Below are positions 1 through 11,854 of a stretch of 64,000 nt of DNA, piece by piece (the stretch's first letter is position 1; each line of letters begins with the position of its first letter). The position numbers and the translations under genes are program-made. The DNA lies in the NCBI RefSeq assembly GCF_035046485.1, contig NC_085138.1, positions 11,840,829 to 11,904,828 on the forward strand, read 5' to 3'. The stretch comes from Aedes albopictus (lineage: Eukaryota > Arthropoda > Insecta > Diptera > Culicidae). The notes under the pieces were generated by a model that saw only the letters and a list, made by a program, of their open reading frames with translations, did not search any database and was not told the origin of the DNA.

Positions 1-121
1 ACGATACTAACAAGCTAAGATAAAACTTTTTACACAATCACAGATCACTTTGCGGTCTTCGATAAAGTTTTTTCTGCACATTTTAGGTTATATTTGATTG
101 ACCGTTGAAAACAAGAACGTA
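1..121 (+). repeat. Internal fragment of composite minisatellite element
   Basis: The stretch around 40-75 (CAGATCACTTTGCGGTCTTC and following) recurs at about 28125-28155, where it lies inside the composite element at 27790-31650. The window therefore probably opens inside another copy of that element, with the MITE at 122-298 inserted in it. No coding potential seen. Confidence 0.5.
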
Positions 122-298
122 CCCAAGTAACACACTTGTACAGAAGAGTCACGGCGGCGCAGATTTTGGTTGCGCAGATGTGACTGTGGCTTACTTCTAA
201 CAAATAAACATTTACTTGCTAGAAGTAAGTCATAGTAACTTCTGCGCAACAAAAACCTGCGCTGCCGTGACCTCTCTGTGACAAGTGTGTTACTTGGG
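122..298. mobile_element. MITE, CCCAAGTAAC-type termini, TA target duplication
   Basis: Ends CCCAAGTAACACACTTGT and its reverse complement, flanked on both sides by TA. Nearly the whole 177 bp folds back on itself. The internal motif resembling GCGCAGATTTTGGTTG is shared with the larger element at 19904-21031, so the two belong to one family. Non-autonomous; no ORF. Confidence 0.8.
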
Positions 299-1840
299 TA
301 GTGAGTATAGTGAGACGTCTGTTTGTATGTGGCTTTAATTTGTCAAGGTTTTGTTCTCTTACACATATTTATCGCTTGCATTCATTTTACTTATTTTCGT
401 AGTTCCGGCAAAGCACCAAACACTGGTTGTGCAACCCAACCGGTAGTCTCTAATGTGGTATGAGCCTATTTTCTAGTTAACCGTTCCTCAGGTTATTAAA
501 AAAGCCGTGATGTGATGTGTCGCATGGTACATTTGGTTACTTTCGATGCGGTACTGGAACAGGTTCCGGAGCACCACCGGGTCTGCCAAGTATAGTCTGA
601 GACTATTTCATTGCTAACGTTCATTCGAATATCTAAAAAAACACGATTTGATTTATTTAATGCATGGGTACAGATCACTTTTACATTTGACCACTTCCAG
701 CGGGACACCCAGAACTGGTTTCGGGACACTACCGGTTATCTAAAATATGGTCTGAAGCTATGTTCTTCTCCAGTTGGCCTAGTGGTTAAAGCTATGGATC
801 GCCAATCAGGAAACGGCGGGTTCGATTCCCGTTCCGATCGGGAAAATTTTCTGGACTTCCTGGGCATAGTGTATCATTGTTTTTGCCTCACAATATACAA
901 ATTTATGCAATGGCAGGCAAAGAAACCCCTTCAATTAATAACTGTGGAAGTGCTCTAAAGAACACTAAGTTGAAGAGAGGCAGGCCAAGTTCCAATGCGA
1001 ACGTCAAGCTATAAAGAAGAAGAAATAATCACAAAAGCTGCTATTTGATGTACTGTCAAACCTCGCGTATTCATCACTCTTTAATACGACACTTTTCAAT
1101 TTGTACTCCGCTAATTCGACATTTGTCGAATTAAAAAATGATCAAATGTCACAGTGTAATACACTGTAAATACGAATGATCCGATATTGTAGTGTAAATC
1201 ACACCAGCAGCGGCTCCTCGTGCAGCTGCTACTTCCGAAAGTTCAAAATTTGGTGCTTTCCGAAACCTGATCCGTTTGGTGATCAACCGCAGTGAACCCC
1301 GGAAGCCAACAATCGTAAAATGAACAAGCTATCAATTCGTACCACCACAATATCTTTTAGATTTGTGTTCAAAAACAAATCATACAATCTAAACAAAACT
1401 AAAATAGAGTTAGTTTATCGAATTAAAAGTTTATGCAGGTAATTTGACAGCAATCATTGTCGAATTTCACATTTTATCACTTTCGGTTCACATTTTACCA
1501 CTTACCGATTGTCCCTGATGTGATCTTAGACTAGTTTTATGCAAATTGTTAATCAGTTTTCCTAAAAAGTCGCAAAATAATGTAATGCATGTATGGGTTT
1601 GGTTCATTTGTGCATTGCGCCAGTTCCGGCGAGGCACTCGAATCTGGTTCCGGAACACTACCGGTAAATGTGGCCTGAGACTATTTTCTTGCTGATCGTT
1701 CTTCGCGTTATCGAAGAATCCGTTATTTAATGTGCTTCGTGTATGCGTTTGGTTTCGTTCTACATTTGACCACTTCCGTCGGGGCACTTGGAACCGGTTT
1801 CAGCACACTATTGGTTTTCCAAAATATGGTCTATGATTTT
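299..1840 (+). repeat. Degenerate ~152-bp minisatellite array (forward), interrupted
   Basis: Repeated landmarks are TGCATGGGTTTGGTTCA, CCACTTCCGGCGGGACAC, GGAACACTACCGGTT and GGTCTGAGACTA, about 150 bp apart, as in the better copies at 5690-6440 and 30240-31440. Units here are diverged. A SINE interrupts the array at 768-1025. The stretch 1030-1490 is AT-rich and not recognised. ORFs in this stretch are repeat by-products. Confidence 0.7.
768..1025 (+). mobile_element. tRNA-derived SINE, Feilai-like, copy 1
   Basis: It starts CTCCAGTTGGCCTAGTGG (A-box-like), carries GGGTTCGATTCCCGTTCC (B box) about 50 bp later, then a tRNA-unrelated body and a 3' tail of AAG/GAA triplets. Feilai, an Aedes SINE, is known for a tRNA-related head and triplet tandem repeats at the 3' end. 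Inserted inside a 152-bp unit. Two more copies lie at 26773-27112 and 45803-46061. The family name is from memory. Confidence 0.75.
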
Positions 1841-2060
1841 TGCCTTTCTCGTACACTAAGTGTACTGGAAAGGCTATATGTTCACTCCAAAAATGACTTT
1901 TTGATAGAAGGCCCGGAGGGTCAAATCACATATACCAATCGACTCAGCTCAACGAATTGAGGTGATGTCTGTGTGTGTGTATGTGTGTGCGTGTGTGTGT
2001 GTGTCTGTATGTGTGTGTACAAAAGAACTCACATCACTTTTTGGCAGTAAACCTTATCCG
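1841..2060 (-). repeat. 3' tail of composite element, reversed, with GT microsatellite
   Basis: Read on the minus strand this is the same tail as at 6440-6739 and 31440-31650: a (CA)n stretch, AGACATCACCTCAATTCG, and a terminal imperfect hairpin of GCCTTTCC, GTACACTTAGTGTAC and GAGAAAGGC. It is joined to an array of opposite orientation, so a rearrangement or secondary insertion happened at about 1840. Confidence 0.65.
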
Positions 2061-3790
2061 ATTTTGTAGCCGGCACTAGGCGGCTCAGTGAAACTTTACT
2101 AGACGTTCGGGTTTAAAAGGAACAAAGTGGCTTATGCGCCACCTCCGAAGAGGACCACCTGTCGTTCTAAATTGCCCGGCAAACTCAAACCTCAGGGCGA
2201 GTTCAGTTTAAATTAAACGACCGAACGAACTAGGAAAATGCTCCACGTTAGAGCAGTACTCAAGACGCTACCGCTGACTGACTCAAAACATAACCGGAAA
2301 TGCAACTTCCTACCGGTACCGAATGCACTTGGTCGACTGTTATCATCACCGGCAAAGTTAGTCTCAATCACACAAATCTCTGTACGCTTCAGGGCAAAAA
2401 TGGAGGACTGAGAATCCCAAGCAGTCCGACTTGGAGTAACAACAATACTTCAACAAAACTACAATCAAAACTAACGAAACGTGAAAAATATCATAAAGAC
2501 CAGTGCATCAATCACGGAAGCTCGAACTTACACAAAACATACGATCATCTAAAGAAACGCAAAACTTCTAGCTACATTTATTTCCAGAACATACATTTCG
2601 ACTCGGGTATCCACTTTATCTCTTCATTCTCTCCTCTCTATTTCTACCTCTCCTAACTGTGCGGATTTAGCGATCTATTCTATTTTTAACTTTGCTCCGG
2701 AGCTATACTAACGCTTTCCAAGCTTACTAACGCTTCACACTGCCATCTCCAAAGCGAGAAATAATTGCATGGCTACTTACAGTTCGCTATTTCTGTTTGA
2801 CCGTATTCTGCTTTGCCGGCCCAGGTGTCGCCTCGTTCCTCACGTCGCCTCAGCGACGCTCAATCGGGCGAATGAACAATGGCGATAATAATGAATAGCG
2901 CCGGGTGACGCCGTGCTGGGATGGTCACCGAAACGATGAATTTTCCGGTCTGGCGGGAAAACTGCTCTTCTGGAGTGCGATGGGGACGGCGCAACTCCCA
3001 TCTGACTCCGGCCGGTAGTCAGGAAAACTTCAATACTGACGCGTGGGGTCAGAAGTGTGGAAACAGCGTCGTAACAGATGCGGGTGGCGAGCGGGAGGGG
3101 GCAGGTGCGGAAAACTTGCAAATAAAAAGCCGTCGAACGGCTATTCGATGGGGTAAGCTTTGTTCGGGAAGCGTTAAAAAAATATCTTTACCTTTTTTCT
3201 TAACTTCGCTATCACGCACAGTACCGCACCGTATAACCTGGCTAATTTATTGCACTACCTATCGAGAGGAAAAATCTAACAATTAACACACTGAACATTA
3301 GGACACTTCTCACGTTTATACTACCTCAAGAAACACACCGCGAAGCTACTTGAACAAATACTTCACACTCCTGCCTCTTCCACGGGCCAGATCAAAGTGG
3401 ACGAGACAGAACTTGAGGTGCCTCAGTAAGGTCGCCTTATGGGGTTTTGGCCTTCGTACCGGAAATCGAGAAACGATCTTATCAAAAGCTGGTTCCCGAT
3501 TACCTTTTGAGCCGATCAGCGGTATTGTCCCTTTCCCTCTCAAGCATTTTGCATTTAGCTAGCTCGGTTCAATTCTTTTACATTCGCGTCTTATTCTTTT
3601 AAATGTAACGACAAGTGGTCCCGACGGGAGATATTACTCAATCCCAACGGACCCTGGCGCATGTTTGGTGAGATGAGTTATGTACGCTCCAAGTGAGTGA
3701 ACGATAACTTCCGCGGAGCAAACTGGGTTTATTCGTGAGTGATCTGAATTCATTATTGCATGCAAGTAATGAAATATACTACTGTTCGTT
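2061..3790. other. Unassigned sequence, no convincing gene
   Basis: About 1.7 kb without clear internal repetition, moderately GC-rich at 2840-3150. Short ORFs (longest 121 aa) overlap on both strands and show no recognisable domain. TGGTCCCGACGGGAG at about 3613 looks faintly like a primer-binding site but no LTR pair was found. Possibly remnants of an LTR element or single-copy DNA. Confidence 0.4.
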
Positions 3791-3879
3791 CTAAATGATA
3801 TTGACTCTATATTGCTATTCGTTTAGCTTAGTTTACTCATATGATAACATAATTTATTGGTTCTCGAATACCGAATACC

Positions 3880-4925
3880 GCTACAATTTCAATGACCGAC
3901 GGTTCATTCGACGCGGAATCTGGTCCCATTGTTTCCTATTGAAAATGGTTCGAATCGGTTCAGCCGTTCCGGAGATATGGCCATTTAGGTGTTCCGGAAC
4001 TGTACCCCAGGAAGGGACCAGATATGAAAATGCATCAAACCTATGCATGCGACACATCAAACCACGGCATTTTCGATAGCCTGATGAGCGGTAAGCAGAA
4101 AAATAGTCTAAGACCATATCTGAACCGGTAGTGTTCCCGAACCGGTTCTGGGCGTCCCGCTGGAAGTGGCCAAATATACAATTGTACCAAACCCATGCAA
4201 GCGACACATCAAACCACGGCATTTTAGATGACCTGATGGACAATGAGTAAGAAAATCATCTCAGACCATATCTGAACCGGTAGTGTTCCGTAACCGGTTC
4301 TAGGCGTCCCGCTGGAAGTGGCCAAATATACAATTGAACCAAACCCATACATGCGACACATCAAACCACGGCATTTTCGATGATCTGATGGACAATGAGC
4401 AGGAAAACCATCTCAGACCATATCTGAACCAGTAGTGTTCCGGAACCCGTTCCGGGGTTCCCGCCGAAGTGGTTAAATCTGAAAGAAAAACAAACCCGTA
4501 CATGCGTCACATCAAATAGCGGCTTTTTAGATTACCTAATGAACGGCCAGCAAGTGTTTCGGAATCGGTTTTGAGTGGCCGGAAGAGGCCAAATGTAAAA
4601 TTAAACCAAATCCAGGCATGTGACACATCGAATCGTGGCTTTTGCGATAACCTGATGAACAGTTAGCTAGAAAATAACCTTACGTCACACTGAAGACAAC
4701 TGGTAGTGTTCCGGAATTGATTCCGAGAGTCCCGTCGAAATTGTCAAACCCTGCATGTGACACCTTCAATTTGCAGCGTTTTTGGTTAACCGATGAGCAG
4801 TTAACAAGACAATAATGCTAGACCATGTTTGGTTCAGCCGGTAGTTACCCGGAATCAGATCCGGGTAGTAAAATGTAAAATTTAATCAAACCCATGGATG
4901 CGGTACATCAAATCACGACCAGTCT
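3880..4925 (-). repeat. ~152-bp minisatellite array, reverse orientation
   Basis: At least five units, marked by GGCGTCCCGCTGGAAGTGG at about 4151 and 4303 (152 bp apart) and by GCGACACATCAAACCACGGC in each unit. The flank at 3890-3990 is the reversed junction sequence found at 6400-6520, but the CA-rich tail beyond it is missing. It faces the forward array at 5690-6739 head to head. Confidence 0.8.
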
Positions 4926-5680
4926 TGTAAACATTCGACACTTTTTACTACCTTCATTTCGTTGCCGCAGTCGGGTGTCAGTCGGCTTTGTTACATTCGT
5001 GCGCTATCGTTACCTCTTACCTACACACAACACGAGCAGTAAATAGAACGAAGATCAATAAACATAAGAAAGGGTCAAATCAATGTCATCTGACACGATG
5101 ACATGTGTCTAATTCTAGCTTTACGCATAGATTTTCAGGCAATTCCGATTATGATTGTTAATATTTGTTTATTATTGCATGTTGCATTGAATACGACACA
5201 CAGATGGGCAACATTCCTCTTATTATGAAAGAAGACAGGAATAACAAAAGCCGAACCGTCTCCCGAAGCCGCTATCGTGGTGAAGTGCATTCGTTTGACA
5301 TTTTTGTTACGAACAGTAGTTTGATTGCTTGTGTTGCGAATGTCGGAGACAAAGGAGGCCAAATATCGACGACAAGGTTCAAATGACTGTGATCTCTAAC
5401 AAGACTGAGCACGACTTACACTAGTTTACAGCATTTTTGAACTCGGTAAGCTGATGATCATTTTTGGTGTAGAATCATGCCCTGAATTCGAAAACGCGAA
5501 AGAAAAAAATTACAGTGGAGCGGAATTTTTTTCGACTTTCCATACAAGGTTGATGATTTGAAATCGATTTTTGTTCTAATTTTAAGCAAAGTCACTCACT
5601 TCAAACATCTCATTCTCCGTAATCAATGCTCCGATTGATCTGAAATTTTTACTGTAACTCGCCTACATATGATATGTCAA
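4926..5680. other. Spacer between opposed minisatellite arrays
   Basis: AT-rich sequence with no ORF longer than about 75 aa and no recognised domain. It separates the reverse (3880-4925) and forward (5690-6739) arrays. Confidence 0.4.
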
Positions 5681-5689
5681 ATAAACGTC

Positions 5690-6739
5690 GAGAGAGAATT
5701 TTTAAGTTGGTTCATCAGGATAACAAAAAAGCCACTATTTGATATGTCGCATGGATGGGCTTGGTTAACTTTTATACTTTGCCACCTCCGGCGGGACATC
5801 TGGAACCGGTTCCGATATGGTCTGAGAATGCTTTCCTGCTTACTGTTCATCAGGTTACCGAAAAAGCTGTGGTTTGATATGTCGCATGCATGGTATTAGT
5901 TCAATTTTATATTGGCCACTTCCAAAGAGACACCCGGAACCGGTTCCGGAACACAACCGGTTCAGATATGGTCTCAGAATATTATCCTGTTTACTGTACA
6001 TCAGGATATCAAAAAAGCCACTATTTGATATGTCGCATGCATGGGTTTGGTTAACTTTTATACTTGGCCACCTCCGGCGCGACATTTGGAACCGGTTCCG
6101 GAACACTACCGGTTCCGATATGGTCTGAGAATGTTTTTCTGCTTACTGTTCATCGCGTTATCGAAAAAGCCGCGGTTTGATATGTCGCATGCATGGGTTT
6201 AGTTCACTTTTATGTTTGGCCACTTCCGGCAGGACACCTGGAAGCGGTTCCGGGACACTACCGGTTCAGATATGGTATGAGACCATTTTTCTGCTTACCA
6301 TTCATCAAGTTATCGAAAATGCCGTTGTTTGATATACCGCATGGATGGGTTTGTAGCGTTTTCATATCTGGTTCTTTCCTGAGGTACCGGTCCGGAACAC
6401 CTAAATGGCCATAACTCCGGAACGGCTGGACCGATCTGAACCATTTTCAATAGGAAACAATGGGACCAGATTCCGCGTCGAATGAACCGTCGGTCATTAA
6501 AGTCGGTTGAGGTTTACTGCCAAAAAGTGAAGTGAGTTTGTTTTTTGTACACATACACACATACACACACACACACACATACATACACACACATACATAC
6601 ACACACACAGACATCATTTCAATTCGTCGAGCTGAGTCGATTGGTATATAAGACTTGACTCCTCCGGAGGCTCGATCAAATTTTCGCTTTTGGAGTGAAC
6701 ATATAGCCTTTCGGTACACCTTGGTGCACGAGAAAGGCA
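5690..6739 (+). repeat. ~152-bp minisatellite array plus 3' tail (forward)
   Basis: Units are marked by CCACYTCC at 5782, 5916, 6068 and 6220 (steps 134, 152, 152). The array ends in a junction segment (about 6400-6520), a CA-rich microsatellite (6549-6610), and a terminal imperfect hairpin around 6707-6739 ending ACGAGAAAGGC. The tail is shared by the elements at 27790-31650 and 37314-38870. Confidence 0.85.
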
Positions 6740-6903
6740 AAAAGTTACAGTTTGAAATGTTCCAGAAATGGATTACATTAGTAATAACTAAAACAATCTG
6801 CTAGTAGCTTATCAATGGATAGTTTTCAACAGTTTTTAGGCATTTCAATATGCATCATTCTAATAATTTCTCTACATAATGGGTTGATGTTCGGCATTCT
6901 AGT

Positions 6904-7499
6904 AGGGTAAAAGGGTATAATGCGCCCCACCGGGGCAAAACGCCCCTCTTCGTTTTCTAGCGATTCAAGCGCTTTTTGCATGCGTGATCGATTAGAAATC
7001 TCAAATATTGAATATTTATTGCCATCAAGCTGGTCCGTTAGTGGATTGGTACAGAAAGGCAATAAAAATATCAAAAAGTCTGAAATCGAAGCTTTTGGCG
7101 TAATATTTTACCTCTTGTGAGCTGACTTTATTGTAAACGAAGCTAGTTCTGTTCGCTTGTGTTACTTTGCAACTTTTATGCAGTTAAACACTTGTTGAAA
7201 GACCCTCCTAGGATAAGCATGTGGTGGAATTATCCCCTGGGACAGTTTTATCACGGGGCTGGACGTTTTTCTTTTGATGGGGCGTATTGCCCCGTTTGTT
7301 TTGAAAAGGCAAATTTTGGAACATTTTCGAAAAACGTTTCAAAGCTTCCATAGCCACCTCTCCAAAGGCAAAGTTCGCATGTAACACTTCACTAACTTTA
7401 GTAACAACGATTTGCAGTGAACAATAGATGGAAAAAGGCGCCAGTTTCAGATATATTGCCATTTCTGCTTAGGGGGGGCATATTATACCTGTTTACCCT
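6904..7499. mobile_element. Non-autonomous inverted-repeat element, ~600 bp
   Basis: The left end AGGGTAAAAGGGTATAATGC is mirrored by GGGCATATTATACCTGTTTACCCT at the right end. The interior is AT-rich with no transposase. A clear target duplication was not identified, so exact limits are approximate. Confidence 0.6.
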
Positions 7500-7639
7500 A
7501 TTATATCCTGCCCACCGTATCCTTCTGGCTTTGCGAGCGAAAGATTACCTTAGCACTCGTCATTCGAAAATTCCAAATATTTGCAAGTGTTCTTTGAGCT
7601 TGGTTTATGTTTAATTTTTATAAAGGACCACCTTATGAG

Positions 7640-8710
7640 CGTTCTGCTCATCTCATTCCCCCGCGCAGAGCTATGGAAAATCATGAACGAAAACGGCTTT
7701 CCTAGGAAGCTGACTAGGAAGGTGTGCAAAACTGCGTAAGGGTTTCGGGTGAACTATTCAGTTCATTCGAATCTCGCCGGGGATTGCGACAAGGTGACGG
7801 ACTCTCATGCCTACTCTTCAACATCGCTGTGGAAGGTGTGATGCGACGAGCCTGGCTCAACAGCCGGGGAACGGTTTTCACAAAATCCGATCAATTTGTG
7901 TGCTTTGCGGACGACATGGACATTATTGCCAGAACATTTGGAACGGTGGTAGAGCTGTACACCCGCCTGAAACGCGAAGCAGCAAAGGTCGGACTGGTGG
8001 TGAATGCCTCAAAAACAAAGTACATGCTGGTAGGCGGAACCGAACACGACCGGATCTATCTGGGTAGTAGTATTACGATAGATGGGGATATCTTCGAGGT
8101 GGTGGAAGAATTCGTCTACCTCGGATCCTTACTGACGGTCGACAACAACGTGAGCCGTGAAATTCGGAGCTGCATCATCAGCGGTAGTCGGGGCTACTAC
8201 GGGCTCCAGAAGAAACTGCGATACAAAAAGATTCAACCACGTACCAAATGCACCATGTACAAAACGCTAATACGACCGATGGTCCTCTACGGACACAAGC
8301 CATGGACCATGCTCGAGGAGGACCTACAAGCACTCGGAGTTTTTGAGCGACGCGTGCTAAGGACGATCTTCGGCGGTGTGCAGGAGAACGGTGTGTGGCG
8401 GAGAAGAATGAACCACGAGCTCGCTGCACTTTACGGCGATCCCAGCATCCAGAAGGTGACCAAAGCCGCAAGGATATAATGGGCAGGGCATGTTGCAAGA
8501 ATGCCGGACAACAAGTCTGCAATTTGGTGTTCGCGACAGATCCTGTTGGCACAAGAAGGCGTGGAACGCAGAGAGTTCGATGGGCGGATCAGGTAGAGCG
8601 TGACTTGGCGAGCATCGGGCGTGACCGAGGATGGAGAACGACAGCCACGAACCGTGTATTATGGAGAAATATTGTTGATTCAGTTTTATCTTGAAGTTGT
8701 TGTTGTAATA
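7640..8710 (+). pseudogene. 5'-truncated non-LTR retrotransposon reverse transcriptase remnant
   Basis: The main open stretch 7724-8479 encodes the C-terminal part of a LINE reverse transcriptase: GLRQGDGLSCLLFN, the catalytic FADD box (CFADDMDIIAR), a YLGSL motif, and a long post-RT region (LRTIFGGVQENGVWRRRMNHEL). The frame is broken by a stop at 8477-8479 and a frameshift at about 8518; the protein continues in another frame to about 8694 (TDPVGTRRRG, then RWADQVERDLASIG). Upstream 7640-7723 matches in a third frame (ERAELWKIMNENGFPRKL). The endonuclease and first half of the RT are missing, as expected of 5' truncation during target-primed reverse transcription. The 3' end runs into short A-rich repeats (AAATGAATGAAAT). 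Clade not assigned; it is clearly not the R1-type element at 57135-62834. Not functional. Confidence 0.85.
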
Positions 8711-9450
8711 CTAAATAAATGAATGAAATTAATCAACATCTCATTCTCATCTATCTCAGCATCTTCCGAAGCTCACAGTGGAAACGATCTCCACTGATGA
8801 TGCGTGATCGTATTTTCACGTAATTAACAGTTGTGATTATATGGACCAGAGTCCTTTATGTAGTTCTATTCTCGAGATACACAAGTTCAAAATTTCTATA
8901 AACCATTGAAGCCGCCTATCGGGAAAACATAAACCAACCCATTCATCATCGGATACTAACTCTCCTGAACGAGCACGAAAAAGAGAGGAGAATGGAAGAT
9001 GGTGCAACATGCTTCATTTTCCACGGTATTAGCAAAACTTACTAATCTGTGAATAGACCATTGTGCATTCAAGTCTTCTGGCCTCTAACCAAATTGCTGG
9101 GCGCTAGTTGATCAAATTACGTTCAATTTATCTATCTACAGCTATTTTGCATGAAGCCGACCAATCAGTAGATCGGCCCCAGAGGCACGTTCAACCCAAA
9201 CGAATGTCTTTGAGATGAGAGTCACAATGAACCTGAGTAAAGATAACAAATTGAGAGCACATAGCACGTTGGCGAAAATTACGTTATCATTAGTTCAAGT
9301 TGATAACTAATTATACTATACTATAAATTGTTCAGTATTATATTTAGTGAAATGAGACGGCTGTTTGATACCTAGCTGGTTTTGTTATCAATCAGTAGCC
9401 ATGCAGTTCTATTTCATCGTAAAAACTACTTTATCAATATTTGTTCAAAG
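8711..9450. other. Unassigned AT-rich sequence
   Basis: No ORF of note, no inverted-repeat ends and no tandem periodicity seen between the LINE remnant and the 143-bp array. Confidence 0.35.
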
Positions 9451-9944
9451 TTTTTAGAGCCTACTTACGCCACCTAGCGGACAAACAAACTACCAACTAG
9501 TTCACTATTAGATAGCTCTTGATGTCCTGATCGACCTTGTCGAAGTCAAAAATTTTCTATGTAGTCTGATTCTCGAGATACAGAAGTTCAGAATGTTTAG
9601 AGCTCACTAGAGCCACCTAACGGATAAACCCAGAACCAACTAGCTCACTATCCGTTAGCCCTTGATGATCAACTTTGCCGACGTCGAAATTCTTCTATGT
9701 AGTCTGATTTTCGAGATCCAGAAGTTCAGAATTTTTAGGGCTCACCAGTACCCACAGGGCCCACTTGCGCCACGAACTAGTTCACTATCGGATAGCTATT
9801 GATTTCCTGATCAACCATGCCGAAGACGAAATTCCTCTATGTAATCGGATTCTCGAGATACAGCGGTTTAATTTTTTTAGGACTCACTAGCGCCACCTCA
9901 CGAATAAACCTAGAACCAACTAGTTTACTATCGGATAGCTCTTG

Positions 9945-11854
9945 GGGGCCGTCCATTAATTACGTAAGGGTTTATGGAGGGAGGGGGGGGGGGGGGGGGT
10001 TTGAGAAATCTTACGCGCCATACAAAAATATTTGGACTTTCATACAAAAAATCTTACAAGGGGGGGTGGGGCGTTTTCCCGTCCTGTCACGTTTTGCTCG
10101 ATTCCGCGTGTATTATCGATTCGGCCGGTTGAAATGTGGAATTTCTGGTGGCGCTATGCCTTCCGACAGCAAGGATTTGGGCTAATTCTGATCAGATCCG
10201 TTTTTTATTTGTGCGATACGTGGTGATATGGGAAAGGACTTTGTATGGTTCTGCTGCTTGTGCTATGGTTCAGTGTTAAAGTGGTATTTTTCCGCGTGTG
10301 GGATAAGGCTGCATGTTTCGTTATTCGTGTCAATTTTCCGGATTTCAGTGGAATAGAAAAAATACCCATCGACGAGTGCCCACCGCTGGAAATCAGCTTA
10401 CAGTAGCGTCACACCTAACACGTTCTGGCTGACGATCGTCTTCCAGGTGTTATCCGTCAAGCTATTTTATCAAATGGGTTGCCTCGCACTTTAATGTTCC
10501 GTTCGTGTGTTTAGGTCGGTTGGATCCCGGCAACTGATGCAAAAGGAGTCAGTTCGAGTCGTATCCGCATCTGGCTCGTGATTTTTTTTTATTATTTACT
10601 CGTCGTGTTGCTTGTTCTGAGGATTTCGCAGTGAAAATCGAAGTTAGTGAAAAAAAAATGAATAGAAATAGTGAAAACATCCGATGCATCGGAATATGAT
10701 AGATGTCTGCTGACAGAGGTGAAATAGAATTATGTGGTGGTATTTATGTCAATGCCGCCTCGGATCGTTTTTGTTTTGATCTGTGATTCAAAGCTCCAAT
10801 GTTAAAAAAGCAAAGAACAAGGAAGAGGATGGTGTAACTAATGTTTTTCTTATGGATGGATGGATGCAGCTTTTCTTTATCATCAATGATTTAACTGATT
10901 GCCGGTTCAAATTGGGTGAGATCTTTCTATTTTTTTTATTGTAGTAATTGTATTGCGGATTTTTAGAAAAATTTCCACTCTGCGGTAGCCGCCGAGTTCT
11001 ACCGCAGCTGTCAAAGTCCTACCGCAGGCTTGAAAATCATCCTATCATTGAAACTGAAGGCCAAATCAAAGCATGCTTACAAGGTGAATTGAACCTAATT
11101 GAACTGAAAACCAACAACAAACAATGATCATCGGCGTCGTAACCAAGGCTATCCAATGCATCGCTAGGGCTCGCTAGGGTAGATCGATGATACCTCAGTG
11201 AAAATCAGTAGTCTGACAGCTGCGGTGGCTTTTCGTTCTACCGTAAAACGGAAAGTTTTCTCTAAAATAGCAATACCATTTTCTTTATCAAACTTGACCA
11301 TGCAAATGGGAGAGATTAGTAGCGGTGGTTTTTTGTTTCGTTTTAGAGAGCGAGTATGGGCGCTTAAGCCTTAGGCATTAGGGCCAGGGCATACGATGTA
11401 AATGTCATTGTCCCATCCCTGGAAATTATACTACCATGGAGTGTGCATTAACCTTCTTAGCTACGCCACTCCCAACGGTTATACGTACATACCCCATCCC
11501 CCTGCAAATGAAGCGGTTGGTACGGTTGTCCCCGTTTCTTCCTGTATCATATTAAAAAAATTGCGTCAATTATGTTATTCATACGTGGGTAATCTAATTG
11601 CCGCTAGTTTTTGAACTTTCTTCAAAACCATAAGTCTGCACAGTGGGCCTGGCCGTTTTAATATTTGTATCACATCATCCCTGATATGCTGCAAATATCA
11701 ATATTGACAAGAAAATATCTGAAGCATTTCTGATATTTCCAGGATGCTTTTCAATACTGGCTGTGCAAGCACTAGAATAGAATAGAATAGGGGGGGGGGG
11801 GTGAGGGTGTCGAAAAATCGTAAAAATTGCTTTACGTACAAAATGGACAGCCCC
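9945..11854. mobile_element. 1.9-kb non-autonomous TIR element inserted in the 143-bp array
   Basis: The left end GGGGCCGTCCATTAATTACG is mirrored by CGTACAAAATGGACAGCCCC at the right end. TTG flanks both sides, and removing the element restores the array phrase GCTCTTGATGTCC. G-runs lie just inside both ends (about 9979-9999 and 11791-11801). No transposase ORF; longest ORF 122 aa. It holds a nested MITE at 10963-11266. Confidence 0.75.
10963..11266. mobile_element. Nested MITE with ~50-bp inverted ends
   Basis: TTTAGAAAAATTTCC followed by TCTACCGCAGCTGTCAA at the left is mirrored by CTGACAGCTGCGGTGG and GGAAAGTTTTCTCTAAA at the right. The arms are imperfect. Lies within 9945-11854. Confidence 0.5.

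Noticed and set aside
3611..3627. TGGTCCCGACGGGAG as an LTR primer-binding site
   Set aside because: No LTR end, second LTR or gag-pol sequence accompanies it.
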